64,000 nt of DNA from Actinomycetes bacterium (GTDB taxonomy: Bacteria > Actinomycetota > Coriobacteriia > WRKU01 > WQUG01): positions 107,780 to 171,779 of the forward strand of contig JAISUC010000012.1 in NCBI GenBank assembly GCA_031272275.1. The letters are read 5' to 3'. Under the pieces are notes generated by a model. That model searched no databases. It had not been told where the DNA came from and saw only the letters and a list, made by a program, of their open reading frames with translations. Below are positions 1 to 9,505 of this stretch, piece after piece. The translations under genes were made by a program, and so were the position numbers. Every line of letters starts with the position of its first letter. The first letter of the stretch is position 1.

Positions 1-2
1 AA

Positions 3-2306
3 GCAAAGACCATCGAGCGCTACCTGGGCGACGGGTTTCGCGTGCTGTCCTCGGTCGGACACATCCGACACATTCCACCGGGGGATGAATCCGCGATCGA
101 CATCGCGGGCGGCTTCACGGCCAAATACGAGGTCGACCCCGAAAAGAAAAAGACGGTGGCCGAGTTGAAGCGAGCCGTCAAAGCTGCAGATGAGGTTTGG
201 CTCGCAACCGACGAGGACCGCGAGGGCGAGGCCATCGCCTGGCATTTGGCGGAGGTCTTGGGTCTGGACGTCGAACACACCAAGCGCATCACCTTTCACG
301 AGATAACGAAATCCGCACTGGAAGAGGCCATTGCACACCCGCGCACCATCAATATGTTGCGGGTCAAATCTCAGCAAGCCCGACAAGTCCTAGACCGCCT
401 GTATGGCTACGAGCTCTCGCCGGTCGTCTGGCGCAAAGTTCCCGGCGGCAAAAGCGCCGGCCGCGTCCAGTCGCCGGCGCTGCGCCTGTTGGTCGAACGC
501 GAACGCGAGATCAACGCATTCACCGCCGAAAGCAGCTACAAAGTGACTGCCGTGCTGACCCACGGCGACGAAGAGCTCAAAGGGGAGTTAAAGCGCTCAC
601 TGGATGACGAAGATGCGGCGCGCGCGTTACTGGAACAGCTGCCGGATGCCACCTGGACGGTGCGCGACGTCTCGGTGAAACCCGCGAAACGCAATCCGCC
701 GGCACCCTATACCACCAGCACGCTGCAACAGGACGCCAACAGCCGGATGGGATACGCGGCACGGACGACCATGAACGCGGCGCAGGCGCTGTATCAGGCG
801 GGAAAAATCACCTACATGCGTACCGATTCGACCACACTGAGCAAACAGGCGCTGGCATCTGCCGCCGACTACATTAAAAGCAACTTCGGCGGACCGTATC
901 TGCATACGCGCCAGTTCAAGACGAAATCAGCCGGAGCCCAAGAAGCGCACGAGGCCATCCGCCCGACCGATATTTCGGTCGAGAGCGCCGGGCGCAATCA
1001 ATACGAGAAAAAGGTCTACGAGCTGATTCGTACGCGCACGCTGGCCAGCCAAATGGCACCTGCCGAGCTGGAAAAGACGACCGTGACGATCGATGTCTCG
1101 ACCATCGAGGACGATTTCGAGGCAAAGGGCGAAGCGGTCGTGTTCGACGGATTCCTGAAAGTCTACGGGCGCAACATCGAGAAATACCTGCCGCGTCTGA
1201 ATGCCGGCGACGTGTTGGACCCCTGCGTGGTGACGGCACACCAGACCTTCAGCAAGCCGCCTGCGCGCTATACCGAGGGTAGCCTGGTCAAGAAACTCGA
1301 GGAACTGGGGATAGGACGTCCCAGCACCTACGCGACCATTCTGGATAACATCAAGTCGCGCGGCTACGTGCAGCCCGGTGAAGGCATGGCGGCAGAGCGC
1401 GAGGCCGTCGAGCTCTGCCTGGATTACGTCGAAAACCCCGGTCAAGTCACCCGCGAGGTGCAAATCGAGTCCTATGGCAACGACAAGGGTAAGCTGATCC
1501 CGACCGCCATCGGCGAGGTCTTAAGCGACTTTCTGGAAAAGTACTTCACGCGCTATGTCGACTATGGATTCACCGCCGCGACTGAAACCGAGCTGGACTG
1601 CATCGAACAGGGGGAGTGTAACCCCACCGAGATGCTGACCGAGTTTTATGGACCCTTCCATCAGCTGATCGAGGCCGCAGCCGACATCGACCGTTCCACG
1701 GTGGGTAAATCGCGTGTGGTGGGAATCGATCCGGCCACCGGGCGCGACATCATCGCGCGCGTCGGCAGGTACGGCCCGATGCTGCAAATCGGCTCGGTCG
1801 ACGACGAGGAAAAACCGCGTTTCGCGAACCTGCCCAAGGGGCGCACGATTGACAACGTCACCATCGACGAGGCGCTGCGGATGTTTCAGCTGCCCCGCGT
1901 ACTGGGCTCAGACACAGACGGCCGCGACGTCAAAGCCAACATCGGGCGTTTCGGTCCCTATGTCCAAGTCGAGAAAACCTATGCCAGCATCAAGGCTCCG
2001 CTGGATGTGTTCACGATTACGCTGGACCAGGGCTTGGAGCTGATCGAGGAAAAGCGCAAGGCCGAGGCTGAAAAGCACATCGCGAGCTTTGATGACGGTG
2101 CCATCCAGGTCCTGAAAGGGCGATATGGGCCGTACGTGACCGACGGCAACAAGAACGCAAAGGTTCCCAAAGACGTCGACCCCACCACCATCGACGAGGA
2201 AATGGCGCGCGAGATGCTGGCCAAAGCCCCCGAGAAAAAAGGGCGCGGCCGCAAAACCGCAACCAAAAAAACCGCCGCCAAGAAAAAAGCCCCCAAGAAA
2301 AAGTAA
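3..2306 (+). CDS. topA: DNA topoisomerase I (type IA), 5' end missing
   Basis: Relaxes negatively supercoiled DNA by transient single-strand cleavage. The frame is open from base 3, beginning AKTIERYLGDGF, which is the end of the Toprim start motif (usually VIVESPAKAKTI), so only about ten N-terminal residues lie outside the window. The Toprim acidic motif DEDREGE follows near 211. The catalytic tyrosine is in ITYMRTDST, with its codon at 813-815. The C-terminus lacks cysteine zinc fingers and instead carries three repeats of the type GRYGP/GRFGP (about 1767, 1947, 2118) and a lysine-rich tail ending KAPKKK. This is the arrangement usual in actinobacterial TopA. The gene ends with TAA just before a block of hairpin repeats. 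Confidence 0.95.
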   Translation, partial: AKTIERYLGDGFRVLSSVGHIRHIPPGDESAIDIAGGFTAKYEVDPEKKKTVAELKRAVKAADEVWLATDEDREGEAIAWHLAEVLGLDVEHTKRITFHEITKSALEEAIAHPRTINMLRVKSQQARQVLDRLYGYELSPVVWRKVPGGKSAGRVQSPALRLLVEREREINAFTAESSYKVTAVLTHGDEELKGELKRSLDDEDAARALLEQLPDATWTVRDVSVKPAKRNPPAPYTTSTLQQDANSRMGYAARTTMNAAQALYQAGKITYMRTDSTTLSKQALASAADYIKSNFGGPYLHTRQFKTKSAGAQEAHEAIRPTDISVESAGRNQYEKKVYELIRTRTLASQMAPAELEKTTVTIDVSTIEDDFEAKGEAVVFDGFLKVYGRNIEKYLPRLNAGDVLDPCVVTAHQTFSKPPARYTEGSLVKKLEELGIGRPSTYATILDNIKSRGYVQPGEGMAAEREAVELCLDYVENPGQVTREVQIESYGNDKGKLIPTAIGEVLSDFLEKYFTRYVDYGFTAATETELDCIEQGECNPTEMLTEFYGPFHQLIEAAADIDRSTVGKSRVVGIDPATGRDIIARVGRYGPMLQIGSVDDEEKPRFANLPKGRTIDNVTIDEALRMFQLPRVLGSDTDGRDVKANIGRFGPYVQVEKTYASIKAPLDVFTITLDQGLELIEEKRKAEAEKHIASFDDGAIQVLKGRYGPYVTDGNKNAKVPKDVDPTTIDEEMAREMLAKAPEKKGRGRKTATKKTAAKKKAPKKK

Positions 2307-2316
2307 ACGCTCCCCC

Positions 2317-2388
2317 CGTCATTGCGAGCCCGCGATAGCACCCACCAACGTCATTGCGAGGCGACGTAGTCGCCGCGGCAATCCATAA
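2317..2388. repeat. REP-like element (CATTGCGAG...GCAATCC)
   Basis: A partial copy (CCGTCATTGCGAG) is followed by a full copy starting GTCATTGCGAGG, with a GCGACG/CGTCGC-type inner palindrome and ending GCGGCAATCC. The same element occurs near 11503-11605, 14424-14462, 18579-18622, 62522-62561 and, truncated, at 63973. All copies lie between genes. Elements of this form are common in many bacterial genomes; no function is evident here. Confidence 0.75.
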
Positions 2389-2392
2389 CGGG

Positions 2393-2653
2393 TTTGACCT
2401 TGACCTTGCTTGTGTTGGACGCTGAAAGATGATGCCAATAAAAAGCTTCACAGCTTTTTTTGGCCCACTTTCAGCTCGCTTTGACCTTGACCTTGCTTGT
2501 GTTGGACGCTGAAAGATGATGCCAATAAAAAGCTTTACAGCTTTTTTCGGCCCACTTTCAGCTCGCTTTGACCTTGACCTTGCTTGTGTTGGACGCTGAA
2601 AGATGATGCCAATAAAAAGCTTTACAGCTTTTTTCGGCCCACTTTCAGCTCGC
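2393..2653. repeat. Three tandem 87-bp hairpin repeats
   Basis: Three head-to-tail copies begin at 2393, 2480 and 2567, each starting TTTGACCTTGACCTTGC. Each folds into one long hairpin: outer stem GCTGAAAG/CTTTCAGC, middle GCC/GGC, inner AAAAAGCT/AGCTTTTT with a TTAC or TCAC loop. A fourth, single copy is at 14318-14403. Copies are almost identical, which suggests recent amplification. The inner stem followed by a T run could terminate transcription after topA. Confidence 0.9.
2421..2475 (+). terminator. Probable terminator hairpin after topA
   Basis: This is the first of the three repeat hairpins. Stem GCTGAAAG (2421-2428) pairs with CTTTCAGC (2468-2475), and the inner stem AAAAAGCT/AGCTTTTT runs into seven T residues near 2455-2461. 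It is the first strong stem downstream of the topA stop codon. Confidence 0.55.
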
Positions 2654-2679
2654 TTACCGCAGCCCCGTCATTCCCCGCG

Positions 2680-2688
2680 TGATAAAAT
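2680..2688 (+). promoter_or_regulatory. Extended -10 promoter, phosphohexomutase gene
   Basis: TGATAAAAT fits a TGn extended -10 element about 47 bp upstream of the chosen start. There is no good -35. Near-identical TGATAGAAT elements precede the genes at 9506 and 15830. Confidence 0.4.
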
Positions 2689-2734
2689 CGTTTGCGCTGT
2701 GACCACTATCGGCGGGCAGGGGAAAGGATCGGGG

Positions 2735-4252
2735 ATGTCTGCAATACATTTCGGGACGGACGGCTGGCGCGCCCAATACGGCACGGGCGCGGACGGCACG
2801 GCACACACCGGCCCCGCGGACTTCACCGACGAAAACCTGACGGCGGTCGCGACCGCCACCGCCCAAGTCTTTCTGGCGGATTACTTCGAAAACTGTCCAC
2901 CCTCCACACGTTCCGACACAGCGGGGGAGTACGTCCCGGCGCACCCTCCGACGGTCTACGTGGGCTATGACACGCGCGACGGTGCCGATCGTTTCGCCGC
3001 ACGCGCGGCAGACGCGATGGCATCGGCCGGCTTGCGCGTGATACTGTCCGATGCCTATATTCCCACACCCGGGCTCTGCTGGTCGGTCGCGACCGACCCG
3101 GCAGCCGTCGGCGGTGTCCAGTTGACGGCCAGCCACAACCCGGCGGGCTGGTTGGGTTTCAAGGTGCGTATGGCCGACGGCGGCGCGGCACAACCGGCGT
3201 TCACCGACCGGATCGAATCGCTTATTTCGACCCCCCCTTCAAGCTCCCCACACGATATGCTGCAGCGCCGCGATCTGGTCACCCCGTATCTGGCAAACCT
3301 CGCCACACTGGTCGACGCCGACGCCATTGCCGCCGCAGCCCCACAGGTCGTGGTCGATTCGCTCTATGGGGCGGGTCGCGGATACTTGGCCCAGGTACTC
3401 AGCACGCTGGGTGCCCGTGTCACCGAAATTCACGCGGACGCCGTCGGGGATTTCGCCGGGCTGCATCCCGAGCCCATCCCCCCCTGGACCGATGACGCCG
3501 CGACGGCTGTGCGCGCCACCGGTGCCACCGCGGCCTTTGTGACCGACGGCGACGCCGATCGCATCGGTGCGGTCGATCGGGACGGAAACTTCGTATCGCC
3601 GCACGTAATCATCGCCCTGTTGGCAGACCACCTGGTACGCGACCGGGGCAAATCCGGGCGCATCGTGAAATCGCTTGCCATGGGACGCCTTATCGAGCGG
3701 GTCGGTGCCGGGCTGCACTGTCCGGTCATCACCACCCCCATCGGCTTCAAGTACATCTATGGCGAAATGCTGGCAGGTGATGTGTTGATTGGCGGCGAAG
3801 AGTCGGGGGGCCTGGGTGTCCCCGACCACGTCCGTGAACGCGACGGCCTGCTGATGGCACTGTTGCTGACCGAAATGATGGCACAGCGCGGCGTCGGCCT
3901 GGCAGAGCTGGTCGCAGACATTCAGTCGCGCTATGGGCGTCTGTACTATCATCGCGACGACCTGCGTCTGGATGCGGACACCATGGACGCCTTCCGAGCA
4001 AAACTGCCGACGCTGGAACCGGCGACGGTTGCGGGACGCACTCCCGAAACGTATTTGCACACCGACGGGCTGAAGATGCTGATTTCAGACGACGAATGGT
4101 TGATGGTGCGCGCCAGCGGGACCGAGCCCCTGTTGCGCGTGTATGCCGAGGCCGCAAGCCCCGAACGCCTGCAGGAACTGCTGGCGGCGGGCCGTGCTTT
4201 GGCCGGCGGACCGGGCGACACCGGCACAGCTACGACGGGCAACGGGGACTGA
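2735..4252 (+). CDS. Phosphoglucomutase/phosphomannomutase family protein
   Basis: Interconverts hexose 1- and 6-phosphates, feeding sugar nucleotides to the glycan genes downstream. The 505-residue protein has all four alpha-D-phosphohexomutase motifs: the phosphoserine loop TASHNPAG, the metal site DGDADR, the sugar loop GEESGG, and the phosphate loop RASGTEP. The ATG at 2735 is chosen because GGAAAGG lies just upstream; the frame is open further upstream only through the repeat block. A linker (TAGEYVPAHPP) is encoded by one of the GGGGGAGTACGTCCC boxes described separately, so that box is translated here. The glycosyltransferase follows after 8 bp. Whether glucose or mannose is preferred cannot be read from sequence. 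Confidence 0.9.
   Translation: MSAIHFGTDGWRAQYGTGADGTAHTGPADFTDENLTAVATATAQVFLADYFENCPPSTRSDTAGEYVPAHPPTVYVGYDTRDGADRFAARAADAMASAGLRVILSDAYIPTPGLCWSVATDPAAVGGVQLTASHNPAGWLGFKVRMADGGAAQPAFTDRIESLISTPPSSSPHDMLQRRDLVTPYLANLATLVDADAIAAAAPQVVVDSLYGAGRGYLAQVLSTLGARVTEIHADAVGDFAGLHPEPIPPWTDDAATAVRATGATAAFVTDGDADRIGAVDRDGNFVSPHVIIALLADHLVRDRGKSGRIVKSLAMGRLIERVGAGLHCPVITTPIGFKYIYGEMLAGDVLIGGEESGGLGVPDHVRERDGLLMALLLTEMMAQRGVGLAELVADIQSRYGRLYYHRDDLRLDADTMDAFRAKLPTLEPATVAGRTPETYLHTDGLKMLISDDEWLMVRASGTEPLLRVYAEAASPERLQELLAAGRALAGGPGDTGTATTGNGD
2933..2948 (+). repeat. Dispersed near-palindromic box, copy inside a gene
   Basis: GGGGGAGTACGTCCCG. The core appears again at 15202-15217, 17656-17671, 19198-19213, 60214-60229, reversed at 27162-27176, and one G shorter near 63050-63065. 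Variants with TGCG or CGCG in place of TACG occur near 12258, 13461, 15946, 31580 and 58227. Confidence 0.8.
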
Positions 4253-4260
4253 GCACACAC

Positions 4261-5445
4261 ATGCGCATCCTGATGGTCAACAAATACTATCCCCCGCACG
4301 TCGGCGGTATCGAGTTTCACGTCCGTGACCTGGCCGAGGGGCTAGTTACGGCGGGGCATGCGGTGCGCGTGCTGGTCTGCAACAACGAACGGCGTCTGGT
4401 TGAAGAATCGATCAACGGCGTGGAAATCGTGCGGCTGCCGCGCCTGTTCGAACGCGCCTCGACCCCGGTGGCGCGCCATTTCGGGCAGGTTCTGGTACAC
4501 GAGGCCGCTAACGCCGACATCGTGCATTTTCACTTCCCCTACCCTTGGGGCGAGTTCGAATGGGTGGGTCAGCTGGCCAGCAAAGCCGTGCCCTACGTGA
4601 TTACCTACCACAGCGACATCGTGCGCCAAAAAACGGCGTTGGCGTTCTATAAGCCCTTTCTGGATCGCTTCCTGAACCGCAGCCGCCTGATTATGGCGTC
4701 CTCGCCTCAGCTTATACGGTACTCGCCCTGGCTGGCGCCGCGCGCCGCCAAATGCCGTCAGGTCGATTTCGGGCTGCCTTTGGACCATATCGCGGGAAAT
4801 GCGGCGGCGATCCGGCGTGGGCGCCAACTGCGTGCCGAATGGTCGCCCGACGGCGCTCCGATCGTGCTGTTCGTGGGACGGCTGATTTACTACAAGGGCA
4901 TCGAGGTCTTGGCGCGTGCCATCCCGCTGGTGCCGAATGCGCACTTTGTGATTGTCGGACGCGGCCCGGAACGCGCGCGCCTGGACGGTCTGGTATCTGC
5001 TCACCCGGAACTGGCGGATCGCGTGCACGTCATCGACTGGTTGGACGACGGCGACTTGGCGGGCGCCTATCACGCGGCCGACCTGTTTACGCTCCCCAGT
5101 GTGGCACCGTCCGAGGCCTTCGGCTTGGTCCAGATCGAGGCTCAGGCGGCAGGCATTCCGGTGGTTTCGACCCGCCTGCGCACGGGGGTGCCCTACGCGA
5201 ACCTGGACGGCGTGACGGGGCTCACCGTCATGCCGGGTAACGCCGACGGTCTGGCCGGTGCGATCAACACGCTGCTTTCAGACGAGGACCTGCGCCGGCG
5301 CCTAGGTGACCAGGCACAGGAACGCGCGACGACGCAGTTCACGATTCCGCGCATGGTCGAACACGTGACGGCGGTCTATGCGCAGGCGTCAGCCGCGACC
5401 CCGCAGCCCGACACACCCGACACACCCGATACAGGGGGAGCGTGA
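4261..5445 (+). CDS. GT4-family glycosyltransferase
   Basis: Transfers a sugar from a nucleotide donor during surface polysaccharide assembly. The 394-residue protein starts MRILMVNKYYPPHVGG, the glycine-rich acceptor-side loop typical of GT4 enzymes. In the C-terminal Rossmann domain it has VLFVGRLIYYKG, VIVGRGPE and the donor-binding stretch PSEAFGLVQIEAQA, which contains the family's E-x7-E pair. The ATG at 4261 lies 8 bp after the phosphohexomutase stop. The tail ends in a short repeat, PDTPDTPDTGG. The stop codon overlaps the next start (TGATG), so the two are translationally coupled. Donor and acceptor are unknown. Confidence 0.9.
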   Translation: MRILMVNKYYPPHVGGIEFHVRDLAEGLVTAGHAVRVLVCNNERRLVEESINGVEIVRLPRLFERASTPVARHFGQVLVHEAANADIVHFHFPYPWGEFEWVGQLASKAVPYVITYHSDIVRQKTALAFYKPFLDRFLNRSRLIMASSPQLIRYSPWLAPRAAKCRQVDFGLPLDHIAGNAAAIRRGRQLRAEWSPDGAPIVLFVGRLIYYKGIEVLARAIPLVPNAHFVIVGRGPERARLDGLVSAHPELADRVHVIDWLDDGDLAGAYHAADLFTLPSVAPSEAFGLVQIEAQAAGIPVVSTRLRTGVPYANLDGVTGLTVMPGNADGLAGAINTLLSDEDLRRRLGDQAQERATTQFTIPRMVEHVTAVYAQASAATPQPDTPDTPDTGGA

Positions 5446-6896
5446 TGTCGCGACTGCGCTTTATGTTCCTCAGCGTGCTGGCAGACGCCGTGTTCGTGAA
5501 CGTCGCGATTGTGGCGTCTTTTCTTATCCGCTTTTGGGGTCACCTGCCTGCCTATAACTTCCGGGCCTACCTGACGCTGGCACCGCTGCTCACGCTCGGC
5601 TACCTGTTTGCCGGCTGGTTGTACGGGCTCTATGAACCCGAGCACATGGATTCACCCTGGTCGGTTACCGCCAGCGCGGCGTCTGCCACCACCTTGGGGA
5701 CGTTGATACTGACGGCGCTGGCGTTTTTCGGCGGCAGCATCACGGTGGCGTTCAGCCGTTTCACCATCCCGTTCAGCTGGCTGTTCGCCGTGGTCTTGAT
5801 GGTCGGCTGGCGGCTGCTGTTCTTGCGTTTCGGCGCGATTCACTGGCCCGAACAGCGCACGATCATCATCGGCTGCAACCAAACGGCACTGGACTTGGCG
5901 CGTGCGCTGGATGAGCGGCGCAAATGGGGCTGGAACTTCATCGGCTATGTCGCCGGTCCCGACGACACCGTCACCTTTGACGCGGCACCTGACGGCGCAG
6001 CCTCCACACAGGCGCCGCCCGACCCCCCCGCCACCGCACCGGAACCGTCCGCCGCATCCGCGGTCGGCGACGCACACCACCCGCTGCTGGGTGTCGACAC
6101 ACAGCTGCCCGGCATCATAGATACCCACGCGATCAACCGCATCCTGATTGCCGAGCCGGCACACCTGCGCGAATTCATCGAGCACTTAGTCTTGGCGGAT
6201 CACCCCCGCCTCACGGTCGACGTGGTCCCTGAACTGTACGAGACCTTCATCGGCCACACCGACTCGATACTGGGCGACATCCCGCTGATGCGCATCGTCT
6301 CCAGCTTCACTCCGCGCTACCACCGTGCACTGAAACGGCTGATCGATATCGCAGGCGCGCTGATTATCCTGATTGTCACCTCCCCGTTTATGCTGTTGCT
6401 GACGCCGGTGTTGCTGCTGACCCAGGGCCTGCCGATCCTCTACAGTCAGGAACGCGTCGGGTACCGGCAAAAAGTGTTCAAGATCTACAAACTGCGCACC
6501 ATGCACCGCGACGCCGAACAACAAACCGGCCCGGTGCTCGCCGCCGAAAACGACCCGCGTATCACCCCGGTGGGCCGTTTCCTGCGACGCGCGCGCTGGG
6601 ACGAACTCCCCCAAGTCTTAAACATCCTGCGCGGCGACATGAGCTTCATCGGACCGCGCCCCGAACGCCCGCATTTCGTGCACGAATTCCTGCGCGACAT
6701 CCCCGGTTACGCGGAACGGTTCCGCATCAAGCCGGGGGTGACCGGACTGGCGCAAATCAACGGCGGGTACGCCACCACGCCACAGCGCAAGTTGAAGTAT
6801 GATTTGATGTACTTGTATCATCAAAGCCTGGTGATGGATTTACAAATCGTCGTCGAGACGATAAAGGTGGTCATGACGGGAAGGGGAGCACGCTAG
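5445..6896 (+). CDS. Polyprenyl-phosphate hexose-1-phosphate transferase (WbaP/WcaJ type)
   Basis: Starts polysaccharide repeat-unit synthesis by moving a sugar 1-phosphate onto undecaprenyl phosphate in the membrane. The 483-residue protein has several N-terminal membrane helices, then a Rossmann-like region ([16 protein letters not shown]), a proline/alanine-rich insert near residues 180-220, and the C-terminal bacterial sugar transferase domain. That domain has its re-entrant helix at [13 protein letters not shown], then [31 protein letters not shown] and [15 protein letters not shown] 5445 is preferred over GTG 5442 because it overlaps the upstream stop and has GGGGGAG before it. The next gene begins directly after the stop. 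Confidence 0.93.
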   Translation: MSRLRFMFLSVLADAVFVNVAIVASFLIRFWGHLPAYNFRAYLTLAPLLTLGYLFAGWLYGLYEPEHMDSPWSVTASAASATTLGTLILTALAFFGGSITVAFSRFTIPFSWLFAVVLMVGWRLLFLRFGAIHWPEQRTIIIGCNQTALDLARALDERRKWGWNFIGYVAGPDDTVTFDAAPDGAASTQAPPDPPATAPEPSAASAVGDAHHPLLGVDTQLPGIIDTHAINRILIAEPAHLREFIEHLVLADHPRLTVDVVPELYETFIGHTDSILGDIPLMRIVSSFTPRYHRALKRLIDIAGALIILIVTSPFMLLLTPVLLLTQGLPILYSQERVGYRQKVFKIYKLRTMHRDAEQQTGPVLAAENDPRITPVGRFLRRARWDELPQVLNILRGDMSFIGPRPERPHFVHEFLRDIPGYAERFRIKPGVTGLAQINGGYATTPQRKLKYDLMYLYHQSLVMDLQIVVETIKVVMTGRGAR

Positions 6897-9020
6897 ATGG
6901 CAAAGAAAAAAAATCGAGGGAGCACGTCCCAGACCGCGTCTGCAGCTGCTGTCGGCACGAAGGCCGCGGCACGCCGCGAACGGATCAACGCGCGCCCGCA
7001 GTTGCTGGTGCGTGAACAGACCGGTGCGGGCAAGTTCGCGTGGTGGACGCTGCTGGTGCTGGCATTCGTGGTTCCGTTCATTTTCGGGTCCAGCATTCTG
7101 CAGGCGTTCGGTCTGACCTTTTCCGACAGCTTTGATACCGTAAAGGTCTTGATTTTGCGCATCGGTACCTGCGTGGCGCTGGCGGCATGGATCATCGACA
7201 TCGTGGTGAACGGCGGCGAAATCCGTGTGCACAAGGTCTATTGGGTGGTGCTTGCCCTGATGGTGTGGATCGGGATTTCGACTGTGGTATCGGTCAGCCC
7301 CGCCACCGCATTTTTCGGCAAGTACCGTCGCTATGACGGTGCTTGGTCGTATTTGATTTATTTTGTGCTGTTCTTTTTGACGGTACAGTATGCGACCGGC
7401 GCCAAACGGGTGCGTCAGCTGGCGCAATCGGTCTGCTGGTCGTCGTTGTTTGTGGCCGGCTATGGTTTGCTGCAGGCCTTCGGCATGGACTACATGCAGT
7501 GGGGTACGCTGCCCTTCGAGGAAAACCGCAGCTTTTCCAGTTACGGTAACCCCGACCTGTTGGCCGGTTTTCTGGCGTTCGGGTTGTGCGTGTCGTTGGC
7601 GCTGGCGCTCAGCGAAAAAAAGAGTAAGGGCTGGCGGAGTTTCTATTGGGTGGTCTTTCTGTTGAATGCGGCGGTCACCATCACCGCGTTTTCGCGTTCC
7701 ATCTGGGTCGCCGGTGTGGTCGGGTTTGCGCTGCTGGTGTTCTTTGCGATTCGGCAAAAGGTCACTTGGGGTGGTGTGGACTGGGGCTTTTCCGGCGTCG
7801 TGGTTGCAGCCGTCTTGGGCTTTATTGTGCGATCCCTGTTTGTCCAGGACTCTGTCATGAACTTTGCGACGCGTGTGAAATCGATTTTCGAGTTCGGCTC
7901 GGGTTCAGCTGTCACGCGTTTTGAAATCTGGGACGCGGCGGGCAAAGCCATCCGCGAACGCCCCGTGTTCGGGTTTGGACCGGATACCTTCCGGTTGGTG
8001 TTTCGCCGCTTTGCGCCCCAAGCCTATGCCCAGGACGCCGGCTACCGCTCGGTGGCAGACAACGTCCACAACTTCCCGTTGCAGCTGGCGGCGGGCATCG
8101 GTATTCCGGGGGCGTTGCTGTTCTATGGCTCGATCGCCTGGATATGTGTGCTGGGGTTCAAATCGACCTTGGCACGTGACGAAAAGTCCTCGGGCGCACG
8201 TCTGCTGTTCGCCGGTTTGCTGACCGCTGTGATCACCTATAACGTCCACCTGTTTTTCGGGCTGTCGCTGCCGGGAACCAGCTTTCTGTTGTGGATGTTC
8301 CTCGGTGCCATTCTGGTGCCGCATACCCGTACCGTGCATGTGAAGCTGCCCGAATGGACGCGTCCGGTTGCATGGCCCGCCATTGCGGCATGCGTGCTGT
8401 TGGCGGTACCGACCGTCTATGCCATGCGTCTGGCGATGGCGGACCACTATTTCCTGCTGGAAAAACAGTACGAGGAAAACGATAATACGGCTTTAGCGCT
8501 TGCCGCAATCGAACAGACCATGCACTATAACCCGTGGCTGGAAATATATCTGACCGACTGGGTGACGATACAATCCGACGTCGCCATCCAGGCGGTGACC
8601 GACGGCGCCGCCAACGCGGACGTGGAGGTCAAACAGGCCGAGGATCTGTGTGACCGGCTGGTCGCCTTGTCGCCCTGGGAATATGACAGCTATCTGATGG
8701 TGACGGCGTTTTATTCTCGGCTGGGCGAAGCCCTTCAAACCACCGACCCCGCCGCTGCGCAAACCTATCTGCAAAAAAGTGCGGACATCGCGGCGGCACA
8801 GATCAAAGAGACACCCGACGGTCTGGCGCTGCGCTATACCTATGGGCTGACGCTGCGCTCGCTCGGGGACACGGATGCCGCCATCGAACAGCTGCAGTAC
8901 TGCGTGGACCACGACACAAACTTTACGGATGCGGCAACGGCGCTTGCGGCTATAGAGACCACAGGGGTCACGACCACCACGACCACCGATTCCCCGGCGG
9001 TCACCGCCACCGCACAATAG
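6897..9020 (+). CDS. O-antigen ligase/Wzy-like membrane protein with TPR tail
   Basis: Probably polymerises or transfers the glycan made by the upstream genes on the outer face of the membrane. The 707-residue protein has a basic N-terminus, then about a dozen hydrophobic segments from residue 45 to 510. These include SRSIWVAGVVGFALLVFFA and the conserved loop VADNVHNFPLQLAAGIGIPG, which resembles the WaaL/Wzy family signature around a histidine. The last 200 residues are soluble and helical with a TPR-like unit (ALRYTYGLTLRSLGDTDAAI), ending in a threonine-rich stretch. It starts at the base after the previous stop, so it is the last gene of the glycan operon. Ligase versus polymerase cannot be decided. 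Confidence 0.8.
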   Translation: MAKKKNRGSTSQTASAAAVGTKAAARRERINARPQLLVREQTGAGKFAWWTLLVLAFVVPFIFGSSILQAFGLTFSDSFDTVKVLILRIGTCVALAAWIIDIVVNGGEIRVHKVYWVVLALMVWIGISTVVSVSPATAFFGKYRRYDGAWSYLIYFVLFFLTVQYATGAKRVRQLAQSVCWSSLFVAGYGLLQAFGMDYMQWGTLPFEENRSFSSYGNPDLLAGFLAFGLCVSLALALSEKKSKGWRSFYWVVFLLNAAVTITAFSRSIWVAGVVGFALLVFFAIRQKVTWGGVDWGFSGVVVAAVLGFIVRSLFVQDSVMNFATRVKSIFEFGSGSAVTRFEIWDAAGKAIRERPVFGFGPDTFRLVFRRFAPQAYAQDAGYRSVADNVHNFPLQLAAGIGIPGALLFYGSIAWICVLGFKSTLARDEKSSGARLLFAGLLTAVITYNVHLFFGLSLPGTSFLLWMFLGAILVPHTRTVHVKLPEWTRPVAWPAIAACVLLAVPTVYAMRLAMADHYFLLEKQYEENDNTALALAAIEQTMHYNPWLEIYLTDWVTIQSDVAIQAVTDGAANADVEVKQAEDLCDRLVALSPWEYDSYLMVTAFYSRLGEALQTTDPAAAQTYLQKSADIAAAQIKETPDGLALRYTYGLTLRSLGDTDAAIEQLQYCVDHDTNFTDAATALAAIETTGVTTTTTTDSPAVTATAQ

Positions 9021-9057
9021 GTGGCAACCCGCACGTAGCCGCCCGTGGCAATACATG

Positions 9058-9080
9058 CGGGCGGGTAGTCCACCCGCCCG
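9058..9080. repeat. GC-rich hairpin after the glycan operon
   Basis: CGGGCGGGT (9058-9066) pairs exactly with ACCCGCCCG (9072-9080) around AGTCC. There is no T run, so it is not a classical intrinsic terminator. A close relative (stem CCGGGGCGGGTG) is at 54771-54796. Confidence 0.6.
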
Positions 9081-9190
9081 GATCAATGATTCGGATGCAC
9101 GTACACGCGCATCCTCAACGTCACGTGTTCGCGCAACAAAATCGCTTGCGCTCACACGGGGGTATTGTTCCTACGGGTGGGTGAAAAGAA

Positions 9191-9266
9191 TGGTGGCCGG
9201 AGGCGGACTTGAACCGTCGGCACGCGGATTTTCAGTCCGCTGCTCTACCAACTGAGCTACCCGGCC
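9191..9266 (-). tRNA. tRNA-Phe (GAA)
   Basis: On the minus strand it folds as a full 76-nt cloverleaf with CCA encoded. The acceptor stem is GGCCGGG against TCCGGCC, the D arm contains AGCTCAGTTGGTAGAGC, the anticodon loop is CTGAAAA giving GAA, and the T arm contains GGTTCAAGTCC. Confidence 0.96.
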
Positions 9267-9443
9267 ACACCAATCGTCATCAGACGCGAGTACCCATACT
9301 AACGGACGGGACGGGCAAGCGTCAAGCCGTTCCGGCGAAAAGACCCGCGAAAATTTTGCACGCGACCCCCGAGCGACGCCGGATGACAACAGGCGACATA
9401 AGGAAACCATCGTCGTGCACCGGCAGAATTGCCACCTGCGGTG

Positions 9444-9452
9444 TGATAGAAT
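9444..9452 (+). promoter_or_regulatory. Extended -10 promoter of the L,D-transpeptidase gene
   Basis: TGATAGAAT is a TGn extended -10 element about 54 bp before the ATG at 9506. It has the same form as the elements before the genes at 2735 and 15830. There is no convincing -35. Confidence 0.45.
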
Positions 9453-9505
9453 GGGGGAGTGTAAAGCTCTCACTATTTTCCGCGAGGCAGAAGAGGAGTA
9501 CCACC